A stretch of DNA of 64,000 nucleotides, taken from Sphingomonas telluris (GTDB taxonomy: Bacteria; Pseudomonadota; Alphaproteobacteria; Sphingomonadales; Sphingomonadaceae). This document shows, one piece after another, positions 35,387 through 44,440 of the stretch. The position numbers and the translations under genes were made by a program. Where the stretch lies: NCBI RefSeq assembly GCF_022568775.1, contig NZ_JAKZHW010000001.1:62001-126000 (forward strand), in the 5' to 3' direction. Numbering within the stretch: position 1 is the first letter of the stretch; each line of letters begins with the position of its first letter. Below the pieces are notes generated by a model, which worked only from the letters and a program-made list of their open reading frames with translations, was not told the DNA's origin and ran no database searches.

Positions 35387-35513
35387 TTGCTTTCCTTTTC
35401 CCGCGGCCGAATGCCGGCGGGGGCAGCTAGCGCGAGCTGTCCGGCTCGCTCGGTTCGGGGCGTCTGTCCGGCCCCTCGACGCCCCACCGAATTGCGGGAC
35501 TTGTCGATAATGA

Positions 35514-35536
35514 AGCGGCCCCGGAAAGGGGGCCGC
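35514..35536 (-). terminator. Hairpin between rpsO and pnp
   Basis: AGCGGCCCC-GGAAA-GGGGGCCGCT (plus strand) forms a strong stem in the 163-base rpsO-pnp gap. In many bacteria this gap carries the rpsO terminator and an RNase III processing hairpin controlling pnp. No U-run is obvious. Confidence 0.55.
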
Positions 35537-35549
35537 TGAATGGTGTTTG

Positions 35550-35819
35550 TTACTTGCGGAGGCCCAACTTCGCGATGAGGTCCGTGTAACGGCTCTCGTC
35601 CTTGCCGCGGAGGTAATCCAGCAGCGAACGGCGCTGGTTGACCAGCATCAGAAGTCCGCGACGCGAATGGTTGTCCTTGGCGTGGCTCTTGAAGTGCTGG
35701 GTCAGGTTGTTGATGCGCTCCGTGAGGATTGCGACCTGCACTTCGGGAGAACCGGTATCGCCCGAACCGCGGGCATGTTCCTTGATCAGCGCAGTCTTGC
35801 GCTCAGCAGTAATCGACAT
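35550..35819 (-). CDS. rpsO: 30S ribosomal protein S15
   Basis: An 89-residue protein, the standard length for S15, binding 16S rRNA in the central domain. Landmarks are [32 protein letters not shown] and [15 protein letters not shown]. The ATG at 35819 has AAGGAG about 8 bases upstream; a TTG two codons earlier is less likely. Confidence 0.97.
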   Translation of the reverse strand: MSITAERKTALIKEHARGSGDTGSPEVQVAILTERINNLTQHFKSHAKDNHSRRGLLMLVNQRRSLLDYLRGKDESRYTDLIAKLGLRK

Positions 35820-35836
35820 CGTCAAACTCCTTATCT

Positions 35837-36721
35837 CTAGACGTTGAAGCCCCGGACGACCTTCAGGCCGTCGGCCAGTGCTTCGACCAGAGCGACCGGG
35901 CGTCCGCCCTCTGTCGCCAGCTGAAGCCCCGGCTTTTCGGGGAAACCGACTAGGCGCTGTCCAAAGCGGAGCAGTTGTGCCTGGTCGGGAGTGATGGGGA
36001 GGGCCGGGATGTCGTCCAGCGCCGCTTCCAGCGGAAGTACCGCCCCAATCAGCCGCCGCGCCTTAGCGGCTTCGGCAAGAAAGTCCAGTGAAATGGCCTT
36101 TTCGAGCCCGAACGGGCCGGCTCGCGTCCTCCTTAACATGGTGACGTGACCCACCGTATTCAACGCGTGCGCAATGTCGCGGGCCAGCGAGCGGATGTAG
36201 GTCCCCTTCGAGACGCGGGCGTGGAACGTCGCGCTGTCCGGCGTCGTATCGTGGAGGAGGAACTCGAAGATCGTGACCTTGCGGGAGGCGAGCTGCACTT
36301 CCTCACCCGCGCGTGCCCGGGCGTAGGCGGCCTTTCCGCCGACCTTGAGCGCCGAGTAGGCAGGCGGGACCTGCTCGATGTCACCCGTGAACGCGTCGAT
36401 GACGGTCTCGATCTGATCCCGCCGCGGACGGACGTCGCTGATAGCGATCACTTGGCCCTCGCCGTCGAGCGTGTCGGTCTCCTCGCCGAAACGAACGGTG
36501 AACTCGTACGATTTGGACGCGTCGAGCATTCGCCCGCAAAGTTTCGTCGCTTCGCCGATGGCGATGGGAAGAACGCCGCTTGCGAGCGGATCGAGCGTGC
36601 CGCCGTGGCCGACCTTGTGCTTGGGCTCTCCGGCTTCGCGCAGCGCGCGCTTTACGGCGGAGACAGCCTGGGTCGAGCCGAGCCCAACCGGCTTGTCGAG
36701 AATGAGCCAGCCGTTGATCAC
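35837..36721 (-). CDS. truB: tRNA pseudouridine(55) synthase
   Basis: A 294-residue pseudouridine synthase that modifies U55 of tRNA. The catalytic Asp is in [15 protein letters not shown]; the [18 protein letters not shown] and [14 protein letters not shown] blocks confirm TruB. The start is a GTG ([10 protein letters not shown] begins) that overlaps the tdk stop as GTGA, a translational-coupling arrangement. A longer open frame upstream runs antisense-like through tdk and is not coding. Confidence 0.94.
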   Translation of the reverse strand: MINGWLILDKPVGLGSTQAVSAVKRALREAGEPKHKVGHGGTLDPLASGVLPIAIGEATKLCGRMLDASKSYEFTVRFGEETDTLDGEGQVIAISDVRPRRDQIETVIDAFTGDIEQVPPAYSALKVGGKAAYARARAGEEVQLASRKVTIFEFLLHDTTPDSATFHARVSKGTYIRSLARDIAHALNTVGHVTMLRRTRAGPFGLEKAISLDFLAEAAKARRLIGAVLPLEAALDDIPALPITPDQAQLLRFGQRLVGFPEKPGLQLATEGGRPVALVEALADGLKVVRGFNV

Positions 36722-37338
36722 TGCGCGCGAGGCAGGCCCAGCGAAAGCTGCCGGGCTTCGCTGTCCTTCAGGCGGTCGAAGAAATGCTTGCGGCACAGCG
36801 CGATGTATCGGTCGTTCCCGCCGATCTCGGTCTGGGCACCGCGTGAGACCGCAAAGCCTTCTTCGTCGACGCGCAGGTTCATCGTCGCCTTTCGCCCGCA
36901 TTCGCACACGGCCTTTAGCTCGATGAGGCTGTCGGCGAGTGCCAGCAGCGCAGCCGAGCCGGGGAACAACTTCGCCTGGAAGTCGGTGCGCAGGCCGTAA
37001 CAAAGCACGGGAATGCCGAGCCGGTCCGCGACTTCGCAGAGTTGCAGGACGTGGCGCTGCGACAAAAACTGCGCCTCGTCGACGAGCACGCAGTCGACGC
37101 TCCGTCGTTTCAGCTCCTCGCCGATGGCCACGAGCAAATCGACACCGTCGTCATATGTATGCGCAGGCGCCGACAAGGCGATGCGTGAACCGATCGTGCC
37201 GCTGCCCGAGCGATCGTCCAACGCGGCCGTCCACAGCATCGTCTCCATGCCGCGCTCGCGATAGTTGAAGTCCGCTTGGAGCAGCGTCGTCGACTTCCCC
37301 GCATTCATCGCCGCGTAGTAGAAATAGAGCTTCGCCAT
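36718..37338 (-). CDS. tdk: Thymidine kinase (TK1 type)
   Basis: A 206-residue type II thymidine kinase, salvaging thymidine with ATP. Walker A is NAGKSTTLL, the DEAQFL block provides the catalytic Glu region, and the zinc lasso has CECGRKATM with a later Cys in IALCRKHF. The ATG giving [15 protein letters not shown] is preferred to one three codons upstream. Its position between rbfA-GNAT and truB is unusual and interrupts the classic operon order. Confidence 0.93.
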   Translation of the reverse strand: MAKLYFYYAAMNAGKSTTLLQADFNYRERGMETMLWTAALDDRSGSGTIGSRIALSAPAHTYDDGVDLLVAIGEELKRRSVDCVLVDEAQFLSQRHVLQLCEVADRLGIPVLCYGLRTDFQAKLFPGSAALLALADSLIELKAVCECGRKATMNLRVDEEGFAVSRGAQTEIGGNDRYIALCRKHFFDRLKDSEARQLSLGLPRAQ

Positions 37339-37363
37339 CGCTGCCACGCTTAGCGGCAGCGGT

Positions 37364-37906
37364 TCAAACCGGCCACTCGTCCTTGAGGATGGCGAACAGC
37401 ACCGTGTCGCGGACGTAGCCGTTCCAGGTGATGCGGTCCGAGCGGAGGATGCCTTCGCGGACCGCCCCGAGCTTCTTCATCGCGGCCTGGCTGCGCTCGT
37501 TGCGGCGGTCGACGCGGAACTCGACCCGGCGGATTCCGCACTCGAAGGCGCGCTGTAGCATCATGTCTTTCACGCGCCGGTTGAAGCCGGTGCCGCGCAA
37601 GTGGGGGCGGTGGTAGGTGCCGCCGATCTCGAGCACCTGGCGTCCCTCGTCGATGCCGAGGAAGCTGGACATTCCGGCCAACTCGTCGCCTTCGAAAAGC
37701 AGGAAGGTGCGATTGCGCGGGTTGGAGCGATAGAAGGCTATGCTTTCGTCGAAGCCCTCGGGGCCGAAGTCATTGGCGTAAATTGCCCAGATGGCGCGGT
37801 CTTCCGCGCATGCCGCCTTCAGGGCTTCGAGATGTTCGTCGGTGACCAGCTCGGCACGGCAGCCATCGCCTGTCATGGGCTCAGCGAGCCGATCCCAGTC
37901 GATCAT
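37364..37906 (-). CDS. GNAT-family N-acetyltransferase (RimJ/RimL-like)
   Basis: A 180-residue acetyltransferase. The acetyl-CoA-binding region shows [21 protein letters not shown] (RGTG-type pyrophosphate loop) and the C-terminal [15 protein letters not shown] block typical of RimJ/L-like enzymes. The substrate is unknown; small-molecule or protein N-terminus are both possible. The start ATG overlaps the rbfA stop by 4 bases. Sits in the translation operon. Confidence 0.85.
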   Translation of the reverse strand: MIDWDRLAEPMTGDGCRAELVTDEHLEALKAACAEDRAIWAIYANDFGPEGFDESIAFYRSNPRNRTFLLFEGDELAGMSSFLGIDEGRQVLEIGGTYHRPHLRGTGFNRRVKDMMLQRAFECGIRRVEFRVDRRNERSQAAMKKLGAVREGILRSDRITWNGYVRDTVLFAILKDEWPV

Positions 37907-38295
37907 TCCTCGTCGAAATCCTGCGCAACATGCTCGGACCGAAGGATGCGGTCGATGTGGCTGCCCTCGTCGAAGCTTTCGTCGGCGATGAACTTCAGCT
38001 TCGCAGCGTATTTCGTGCGCACGCGATGGGCGACTTCGCGCTGGAGGAAAGCGGTGTTCCGCCGCAGCGCCTTCAGCACGGCTTCCTCATCCTGACCCAG
38101 CAGCGGCTTCACGAAGACGGTCGCGTGGCGAAGGTCCGGCGACATGCGGACTTCGGTGACGCTCACGAGATGCGACTGAAGGACGTCGTCATGTACATCG
38201 CCGCGCTGAAGCAATTCGCTCAGCACGTGACGCACCTGCTCTCCGACGCGGAGGAGGCGGACCGAGCGGCCCTCTGCTGTTTCCTGACGGCGCAT
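37903..38295 (-). CDS. rbfA: 30S ribosome-binding factor A
   Basis: A 130-residue KH-like protein assisting late 30S maturation. Family blocks: [37 protein letters not shown] and [20 protein letters not shown] with DRIL near the end. AGGTAAG lies upstream of the ATG within the end of the small upstream gene. Coupled to the GNAT gene by a 4-base overlap. Confidence 0.95.
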   Translation of the reverse strand: MRRQETAEGRSVRLLRVGEQVRHVLSELLQRGDVHDDVLQSHLVSVTEVRMSPDLRHATVFVKPLLGQDEEAVLKALRRNTAFLQREVAHRVRTKYAAKLKFIADESFDEGSHIDRILRSEHVAQDFDEE

Positions 38296-38298
38296 GGC

Positions 38299-38439
38299 TT
38301 ACCTAAGCAGCAACGGGATAATTACGAACATCGCGATCACCGGAAAAGGCAAACAACCGGCCAAGTCGTGCAGGCAACCACGGGCGGTTTCCACAGCCTC
38401 GTCGCGCTGCTGCTCGTCTTCCGCTCGCTTCTCGCTCAA
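38299..38439 (-). CDS. Small membrane-type protein between infB and rbfA, 46 aa
   Basis: A short open frame fills the infB-rbfA gap. Its TTG start overlaps the infB stop (TTGA), and it ends 3 bases before the rbfA ATG. The N-terminal half is charged ([20 protein letters not shown]); the C-terminal half is a short hydrophobic stretch (CLPFPVIAMFVIIPLLLR) that could be a tail anchor. The start codon and length are not standard, and I know of no named family, so it is an inferred gene supported by its exact operon fit. Confidence 0.5.
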   Translation of the reverse strand: MSEKRAEDEQQRDEAVETARGCLHDLAGCLPFPVIAMFVIIPLLLR

Positions 38440-40961
38440 AGCGTCCGCGCGCGCTCCTCGACTTCGAAGATTTCGAGCGAGTCACCCGGCTTGATGTCGT
38501 TGGTGTCGGCCAGCAGCACACCGCACTCGAGGCCGGACGTGACTTCCGCCACGTCGTCCTTGAAGCGCCGGAGCGAGCTGATGGTCGTCTTCGACACGAT
38601 GACGTCTTCGCGCGTGAGACGCGCGTTGAGGCCCTTGCGGATGATGCCTTCGAGAACGAGCAGGCCTGCCGCTTTGTCGCGCTTGCCGGCCGGGAACACC
38701 TCCTGGACTCTGGCGCGGCCGACCACCGTCTCGATGATCTCCGGGCCAAGTTCGCCCTCCATCGCGCCCTTCACCCAGTCGGTCAGGTGATAGATGACGT
38801 CGTAGTAGCGGAACTCGACCTTGGTCCGGTTCGCGACTTCGCGCGCCTTGGCATTGGGGCGGACGTTGAAGCCGATGATGGGCGCTCCGCTCGCGCTTGC
38901 CAGCGTGACATCGCTCTCGGTGATGGCGCCGACGCCCGAATTGAGGATTCGCACGCGCACCTCGTCTGTACCCAGGCGATTGAGGGCCTGGACGATCGCT
39001 TCGACCGAGCCCTGCACGTCCGCCTTGATGACCAAGGGGACTTCCTTGATCGTCGAGGCGTGCGCCGAGAACATGTTCTCGATGCTGACCGGCGCTGCAG
39101 TCGTGCGCTTCTTGTCGAGGACGCCCTTGCGATAGTCGGCGACTTCGCGCGCACGGGCCTCGTTCTCGACGACCGTGAACGGATCGCCGGCCGACGGCAC
39201 CGCCGACAGGCCGAGAACCTCGACCGGGAAGGACGGACCGGCCTCCTTCACCTGGCGTCCCTTGTCGTCGATCATCGCGCGAACCTTGCCGCTCGATGCG
39301 CCCGCCACGAATACGTCGCCGACGCGCAGCGTGCCGCGCTGAACGAGCACGGTTGCCAGCGGACCGCGGCCCTTGTCGAGCTTGGCCTCGATAACCGTGC
39401 CTTCGGCGGCACGGTCGGGGTTGGCCTTCAGTTCCAGGATTTCGGCCTGGAGCTCAATGGCTTCGAGAAGCTTGTCGAGGCCGGTCTTCTTGGTCGCGGA
39501 GACTTCCACGTCCTGGACCTCGCCGCCCATGTCCTCGACGATGATCTCGTGCTGCAGCAGCTCCTCGCGGACCTTCTGCGGCTTGGCTTCCGGTTTATCC
39601 ACCTTGTTGATCGCGACGATCATCGGAACGCCGGCGGCCTTGGTGTGATTGATAGCTTCGATCGTCTGCGGGCGCAGGCCGTCGTCGGCCGCCACCACCA
39701 GGATGACGATGTCCGTCACGTTCGCACCACGCGCACGCATCTCGGAGAAGGCTTCGTGGCCCGGCGTGTCGAGGAAGGTGACCTTCGACTTGTCGGGCAG
39801 GCTCACCTGATAGGCGCCGATGTGCTGCGTGATGCCGCCGGCCTCGCCCGACTGGACAGACGCACCGCGGATGGCGTCGAGCAGCGACGTCTTGCCGTGA
39901 TCGACGTGACCCATGATCGTCACCACCGGCGGACGCGGCTTGAGCGTTTCCTCCGCGTCGACGTCGGTCGACGTGTCGATGTCGATGTCCGCCTCGCTGA
40001 CGCGATTGATGCGGTGGCCGAACTCTTCGATCAGCAGCTCGGCCGTGTCCTGGTCAATCGTCTCGGTGATCGTGACGGGCGTGCCCATCTTGAACAGCGC
40101 CTTCACCAGGTCGGCGCCGCGCTCACCCATGCGCTTCGCGAGTTCCTGGACGGTGATCGCCTCGGGAACGTCGACGTCGCGATATTGCTTGGCGGCAGGT
40201 CCGGACTGCTGATGAGCGCGCTTTTCCTTCTCGCGGGCGCGACGAAGCGCTGCGAGCGAACGGGCGCGGCTGTCGTCCTCGCCCGAGAGGGCGCGGGTGA
40301 CAGTGAGTTTGCCATGATGGCGGCGGTCGTCACCGCGGCCGCGGCTCGGACGAGCAGGCTCCGGCCTGCGCGGAGCGGGAGAAGGGGCGTGCCCACCGGG
40401 GCGGCGAACTGCACGATCTTCCTCTTCGACCTCGACGGCCGGAGCAGGTGCCGCAGCGGCTGCAGCTTCGGCCTCGGCAGCGCGAGCAGCTTCTTCGGCC
40501 TGGCGGCGAGCTTCCTCGGCGGCCGCCTCTTCCGCCTTGCGGTTGTCCTCGGCGCGGCGCTTCTCTTCCTCGCTCTGCTCCGTGCGCTTGCGGTCGTCGC
40601 GGCGGCGAGCTTCCTCAAGTGACGCAAGACGTGCTTCTTCGGCCTCGCGCAGCAGGCGGGCCTGCATTTCCTTGCGCGCGGCAATGTCGTCCGCCGGGCT
40701 GGTCCGCTTCGGCTGCGGAGCCGGGGCGGGCGTCGGCTTCGGCGCCGGCTTCGGAGCCTCTGCGACCGGTTCGGGCTTCGGAGCCTCGGCAGGCGGAGCT
40801 TCGCCCGGACGGCCAAGGATGCGGCGCTTCTTGACCTCCACGACGACCGTGTTCGAACGCCCGTGGCTAAAGCTCTGCTTGACCTTGCCGGTCTCGACCG
40901 TGCGCTTGAGCCCCAGCGGCGGCCGGGTTCCAAGCTTCGGTTTTTCGGTCTGGTCGGTCAT
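38436..40961 (-). CDS. infB: Translation initiation factor IF-2
   Basis: An 841-residue GTPase that delivers initiator tRNA to the 30S subunit. The G domain has [20 protein letters not shown] and [11 protein letters not shown]. The N-terminal ~240 residues are a low-complexity Ala/Glu/Arg/Pro arm (including the helical [19 protein letters not shown] stretch) between a basic N-terminal motif and the IF2_N region [17 protein letters not shown]. The C-terminal initiator-tRNA domain is complete. It begins one base after the ylxR stop and ends overlapping the small gene. Confidence 0.96.
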   Translation of the reverse strand: MTDQTEKPKLGTRPPLGLKRTVETGKVKQSFSHGRSNTVVVEVKKRRILGRPGEAPPAEAPKPEPVAEAPKPAPKPTPAPAPQPKRTSPADDIAARKEMQARLLREAEEARLASLEEARRRDDRKRTEQSEEEKRRAEDNRKAEEAAAEEARRQAEEAARAAEAEAAAAAAPAPAVEVEEEDRAVRRPGGHAPSPAPRRPEPARPSRGRGDDRRHHGKLTVTRALSGEDDSRARSLAALRRAREKEKRAHQQSGPAAKQYRDVDVPEAITVQELAKRMGERGADLVKALFKMGTPVTITETIDQDTAELLIEEFGHRINRVSEADIDIDTSTDVDAEETLKPRPPVVTIMGHVDHGKTSLLDAIRGASVQSGEAGGITQHIGAYQVSLPDKSKVTFLDTPGHEAFSEMRARGANVTDIVILVVAADDGLRPQTIEAINHTKAAGVPMIVAINKVDKPEAKPQKVREELLQHEIIVEDMGGEVQDVEVSATKKTGLDKLLEAIELQAEILELKANPDRAAEGTVIEAKLDKGRGPLATVLVQRGTLRVGDVFVAGASSGKVRAMIDDKGRQVKEAGPSFPVEVLGLSAVPSAGDPFTVVENEARAREVADYRKGVLDKKRTTAAPVSIENMFSAHASTIKEVPLVIKADVQGSVEAIVQALNRLGTDEVRVRILNSGVGAITESDVTLASASGAPIIGFNVRPNAKAREVANRTKVEFRYYDVIYHLTDWVKGAMEGELGPEIIETVVGRARVQEVFPAGKRDKAAGLLVLEGIIRKGLNARLTREDVIVSKTTISSLRRFKDDVAEVTSGLECGVLLADTNDIKPGDSLEIFEVEERARTL

Positions 40962-40962
40962 T

Positions 40963-41679
40963 CTATTCCTTCGTCAAATCTGCTTCAGCCGAGTAACGGC
41001 CAGAGGCGGCGTCGCCGCGCTCTAGACCGGCACGGGGTTCAATGAAAGCGCGCCACCGCGAGAGCGCGTGGAGAACACGCGCTGCGGCAGCACGATCGGT
41101 CAGCGCGATATGTACCACATTCTCGCGCCCCAAGGCCATGGACAAGATGGTGCGTTCCTCGGGAAAAAGAAGGCCTTGTCCGCCGTTCTTGTTAACGATT
41201 TCGTCCGGTCCGCCAACGCGCCAGGCCTGGTCCAGCTTGCGCCGCCCGTCCTCACCGGCATCGGCCGCATGGATCAGCAGCTGGACGCTTCCCTGGCGCG
41301 CCGCGGTCTCGACCCGGTCAGAGCCGTTGATCAGGTTGCCGGAGCGCGCCTCCATGCCGAGCCGGTCGAGCGTCGCCTGGCGAAGCGCCTGGGCAATGCG
41401 TTCGCCGAGATCGGCCGGGACCTCCACGTCCTTCGTCTTGAATGCGCGGGCGAGGGCGCCCTTCAGGCGTCCTTTGGCATTCGCCTCGTCGAGTTCGACG
41501 CGGCCGACGCCGATCCATGCGCCGCGCCCGGGCGCGCGGGCGCGGACGTCTGGTGCAACGCTTCCGTCAGGTCCGAGCGCGAGCCGGATCAGATCCTCCC
41601 GCGACGCCATCCGCCGTGAGAGGATGCAGGTGCGCTCCGGAACGTGCGCTTCTAGCGGATCATTGCTCCTGGCCCGCAA
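40963..41679 (-). CDS. ylxR: YlxR/DUF448 RNA-binding protein with L7Ae-like C-terminal domain
   Basis: A 238-residue two-domain protein. The YlxR domain is at the N-terminus (ERTCILSRRMASREDLIRLAL, then APGRGAWIGV with the GRGA motif); the C-terminal half (about 120-210) resembles the L7Ae-type RNA-binding fold. The only usable start is TTG at 41679, supported by AGGAGG six bases upstream and lying inside the end of nusA (20-base overlap). Typical place between nusA and infB; thought to bind RNA. Confidence 0.85.
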   Translation of the reverse strand: MRARSNDPLEAHVPERTCILSRRMASREDLIRLALGPDGSVAPDVRARAPGRGAWIGVGRVELDEANAKGRLKGALARAFKTKDVEVPADLGERIAQALRQATLDRLGMEARSGNLINGSDRVETAARQGSVQLLIHAADAGEDGRRKLDQAWRVGGPDEIVNKNGGQGLLFPEERTILSMALGRENVVHIALTDRAAAARVLHALSRWRAFIEPRAGLERGDAASGRYSAEADLTKE

Positions 41680-43291
41680 CCGCGTCCTCCTGCGCTGCGG
41701 GCGTGCCGGCGTCCTCGTCCTCGAACCAGTGCGCGCGGGCGGCCATGATGATCTCGTTGCCCTGCTCTTCGCTCAGGCCATATTCGGCGAGGATCCCGCC
41801 CTTGTCTTCGGAGCGGCTGCTCTCCTGACGGCGGCGCGGTTCCTGCCGCTTCTTCTGGATGAGCTCGTCCGTCGCCAGGTCGGCGAGATCGTCGAGCGTG
41901 CGGATGTTAGCCTTGCCGAGCGTGACGAGCATCTGCTCGGTCAGGTGCGGAAGCTCGGCGAGAGCATCCTCGACGCCGAGGCCGCGGCGCTCTTCGCGGG
42001 CAGCGGCTTCGCGGCGCTCCAGACCTTCGGCGGCGCGGCTCTGAAGTTCGCCGGCGATCTCGTCGTCGAGGCCCTCGATCGAGGCGATCTCGTCGATAGA
42101 GACGTAAGCAACCTCTTCCAGGCTCGTGAAGCCTTCGGCCACCAGCAGCTGGGCGAGTGTCTCATCGACGTCGAGCTCGGTCTGGAACATCTCGGATCGC
42201 TCGACGAACTCGCGCTGACGCTTCTCGCTGGCGTCGGCTTCCGTGAGGATGTCGATCTGCGAGGTCGTCAGCTGGCTGGCGAGACGCACGTTCTGGCCGC
42301 GGCGCCCAATGGCGAGGCTGAGCTGGTCGTCAGGCACCACGACCTCGATGCGATTGTCTTCCTCGTCGATAACGACGCGGCTGACGGTCGCGGGCTGGAG
42401 CGCGTTGACGACGAAGGTCGCGGTATCTTCGCTCCACGGAATGATGTCGATCTTCTCGCCCTGCAACTCCTGGACGACGGCCTGCACGCGGCTGCCCTTC
42501 ATGCCGACGCAGGCGCCGACCGGATCGATCGAGCTGTCGTGGCTGATCACGCCGATCTTGGCGCGGCTGCCCGGATCGCGAGCGGCCGCCTTGATTTCGA
42601 TGATGCCGTCGTAAATCTCAGGCACTTCCTGAGCGAACAGCTTCTTCATGAACTCGGGGTGCGCGCGGCTAAGGAAGATCTGCGGGCCGCGGGCTTCGCG
42701 TGCGACGCGCAGGATCAGCGAACGGATACGGTCGCCGACACGGACCATCTCGCGCGGGATCTGCTGATCGCGACGGATGACGCCTTCCGCCCGGCCAAGG
42801 TCGACGACGACATGGCCGAACTCGACGCGCTTGACGACGCCGGTGATGACCTCGTTCGCGCGATCCTTGAATTCCTCATACTGGCGCTCGCGCTCGGCGT
42901 CGCGGACCTTCTGGAAGATCACCTGCTTGGCGGCCTGAGCGGCGATGCGGCCGAACTCGATCGGGGGCAGGGGATCGACGATGAAGTCGCCGACGCTGGC
43001 ACCCTTCTGAAGCTTCTGCGCACCCTTCGGGTCGATCTGCTTGAAGTGGTCCTCGACTTCCTCGGTCACTTCGAGGACGCGCCACAGGCGGAGGTCGCCG
43101 GTGTTGGGGTCGAGCTTGGCGCGAATGTCGTTCTCGGCGCCGTAGCGGGCCCGTGCGGCGCGCTGGATGGCGTCCTCCATCGCCTCGATCACGATGCCGC
43201 GGTCGATCAGCTTCTCACGCGCAACGGCGTCGGCGATGGCGAGCAGCTCGGCCTTGTTGGCGGATGCGACGGGCGGTGCGGCGGTGGCCAT
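41660..43291 (-). CDS. nusA: Transcription termination/antitermination protein NusA
   Basis: A 543-residue RNA polymerase-binding factor. Domain order: N-terminal RNAP-binding region, S1 domain (EVITGVVKRVEFGHVVVDLG), two KH domains (GACVGMKGSRVQAVVQEL and AIGRRGQNVRLASQL), and C-terminal helix-hairpin-helix repeats with acidic character. It modulates pausing, termination and antitermination. It ends overlapping the ylxR start and begins 3 bases after rimP. Confidence 0.95.
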   Translation of the reverse strand: MATAAPPVASANKAELLAIADAVAREKLIDRGIVIEAMEDAIQRAARARYGAENDIRAKLDPNTGDLRLWRVLEVTEEVEDHFKQIDPKGAQKLQKGASVGDFIVDPLPPIEFGRIAAQAAKQVIFQKVRDAERERQYEEFKDRANEVITGVVKRVEFGHVVVDLGRAEGVIRRDQQIPREMVRVGDRIRSLILRVAREARGPQIFLSRAHPEFMKKLFAQEVPEIYDGIIEIKAAARDPGSRAKIGVISHDSSIDPVGACVGMKGSRVQAVVQELQGEKIDIIPWSEDTATFVVNALQPATVSRVVIDEEDNRIEVVVPDDQLSLAIGRRGQNVRLASQLTTSQIDILTEADASEKRQREFVERSEMFQTELDVDETLAQLLVAEGFTSLEEVAYVSIDEIASIEGLDDEIAGELQSRAAEGLERREAAAREERRGLGVEDALAELPHLTEQMLVTLGKANIRTLDDLADLATDELIQKKRQEPRRRQESSRSEDKGGILAEYGLSEEQGNEIIMAARAHWFEDEDAGTPAAQEDAVAGQEQ

Positions 43292-43294
43292 GAA

Positions 43295-43837
43295 TTAGTC
43301 CTCTACAGTCTGAATGGTATCGGCGCCCTCGGTGCTGAGCGGCGCGGTTGAAGCAATAAGCTTGTCGGTGAGCAGGAGCTTCGCCGAGTGAATGGAGGCA
43401 AACGGGATAGCGTAGTCGACGCCATCCTTGCCGGTGAGACGAACAGTGTCGCCCTCGGCACCTGAAATCTCGCCGGCGAATTGCTTGCGGCCGTTCAGCG
43501 GCTCGGCAAGCGCGATCCGCGCCTCATGGCCCTTCCAGTCCTCAAAGTCGGCGAGGCGGGTGAGCGGACGATCGATTCCCGGTGAGGAAACTTCCAGGCG
43601 GTAGCTGCCCTCGATCGGGTCGCTACCTTCGGCTTCCAGCCGGTCCAGCGTTTCCGACAGGCGGCGGGAAATCACTTCGCAATCCGAAAGATCGAGCTGC
43701 CTCGTCGACGGCTTCTCCGCCATGATCTGCAGTGTAGGGTCCGACTTGCCGCCGATCAACGCGACGCGCACAAGCCGATAGCCGAGGCTTTCGATCTCGG
43801 GCTCAAGCAGTCGGTTCAGTGCGGCGGTATCGGCCAC
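43295..43837 (-). CDS. rimP: Ribosome maturation factor RimP
   Basis: A 180-residue 30S maturation factor with the family blocks IESLGYRLVRVALIGG, DLSDCEVISRRLSETLD and LEVSSPGIDRPLTRLADFE. The GTG start preceded by AAAGGAA is preferred; the frame extends upstream without better signals. First gene of the rimP-nusA-infB operon, so its upstream region should hold the operon promoter. Confidence 0.94.
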   Translation of the reverse strand: MADTAALNRLLEPEIESLGYRLVRVALIGGKSDPTLQIMAEKPSTRQLDLSDCEVISRRLSETLDRLEAEGSDPIEGSYRLEVSSPGIDRPLTRLADFEDWKGHEARIALAEPLNGRKQFAGEISGAEGDTVRLTGKDGVDYAIPFASIHSAKLLLTDKLIASTAPLSTEGADTIQTVED

Positions 43838-43945
43838 GTTTTTCCTTTGGACGAACTTACAAACACTCTCGGACCGGGACCGTGGGGCCCCAGCCTCAGG
43901 CATCTAACGATGTCGAGGAGAGGAGTGCGATATAGGCGTGAACAG

Positions 43946-44440
43946 CTAGCCGCGCAAGCTGCGCAGGGCATCGTTTTCGGCGCGGATGCGGACGGCCAGG
44001 ATGGCCGCGTTGAGCAGGCTGAAGACCAGCGCGACCTGCCACAGTCCGAAGACGAGGGGCAGCAGGGCAATCTCTGCGACGACCACCGTATAATTGGGAT
44101 GGCGGACGAAGCGGTAGGGGCCGCGCGCGACCAGGGTCTCGCCGGGAACGACGACCATGCGCGTCGTCCAGCGCCGGCCGAGTGAATGAAGCACCCAGAT
44201 TCGGCCGCACTCCACGAGCCCAAAGAGCGCGAGCAGGGGCAGATTCACGGGCCGGTTGAGCGCCAGCAGCCACAGGCTCGTCAGCCACGCCGCGTGAAGC
44301 GCGACGATCAGGGGGTAATGGCCGGGCGCGACCTCATGCCCACCCTCGGCCAGAAGACGCTGCGTGTTGGCGCGCGCGATCGGCAGTTCGACGAGGCGTG
44401 ACAGAGTGACCAGGCCGAGAACGGCGGCGTTGAGGATCAC
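43946..44440 (-). CDS. ICMT-family methyltransferase (BpsB/YpbQ-like) coupled to type III PKS
   Basis: A 164-residue membrane protein of the isoprenylcysteine carboxyl methyltransferase/YpbQ family: four or five hydrophobic segments, then GPYRFVRHPNYTVVVAEI, the SAM-binding RHPNY motif. The GTG start overlaps the polyketide synthase stop (GTGA), so the genes are coupled. In Bacillus the equivalent pair (BpsA-BpsB) makes and O-methylates alkylpyrones; the same role here is inferred. Confidence 0.82.
   Translation of the reverse strand: MILNAAVLGLVTLSRLVELPIARANTQRLLAEGGHEVAPGHYPLIVALHAAWLTSLWLLALNRPVNLPLLALFGLVECGRIWVLHSLGRRWTTRMVVVPGETLVARGPYRFVRHPNYTVVVAEIALLPLVFGLWQVALVFSLLNAAILAVRIRAENDALRSLRG

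Noticed and set aside
33440..35539. Long plus-strand frame opposite pnp
   Set aside because: Antisense shadow of a certain gene with no recognisable domains.
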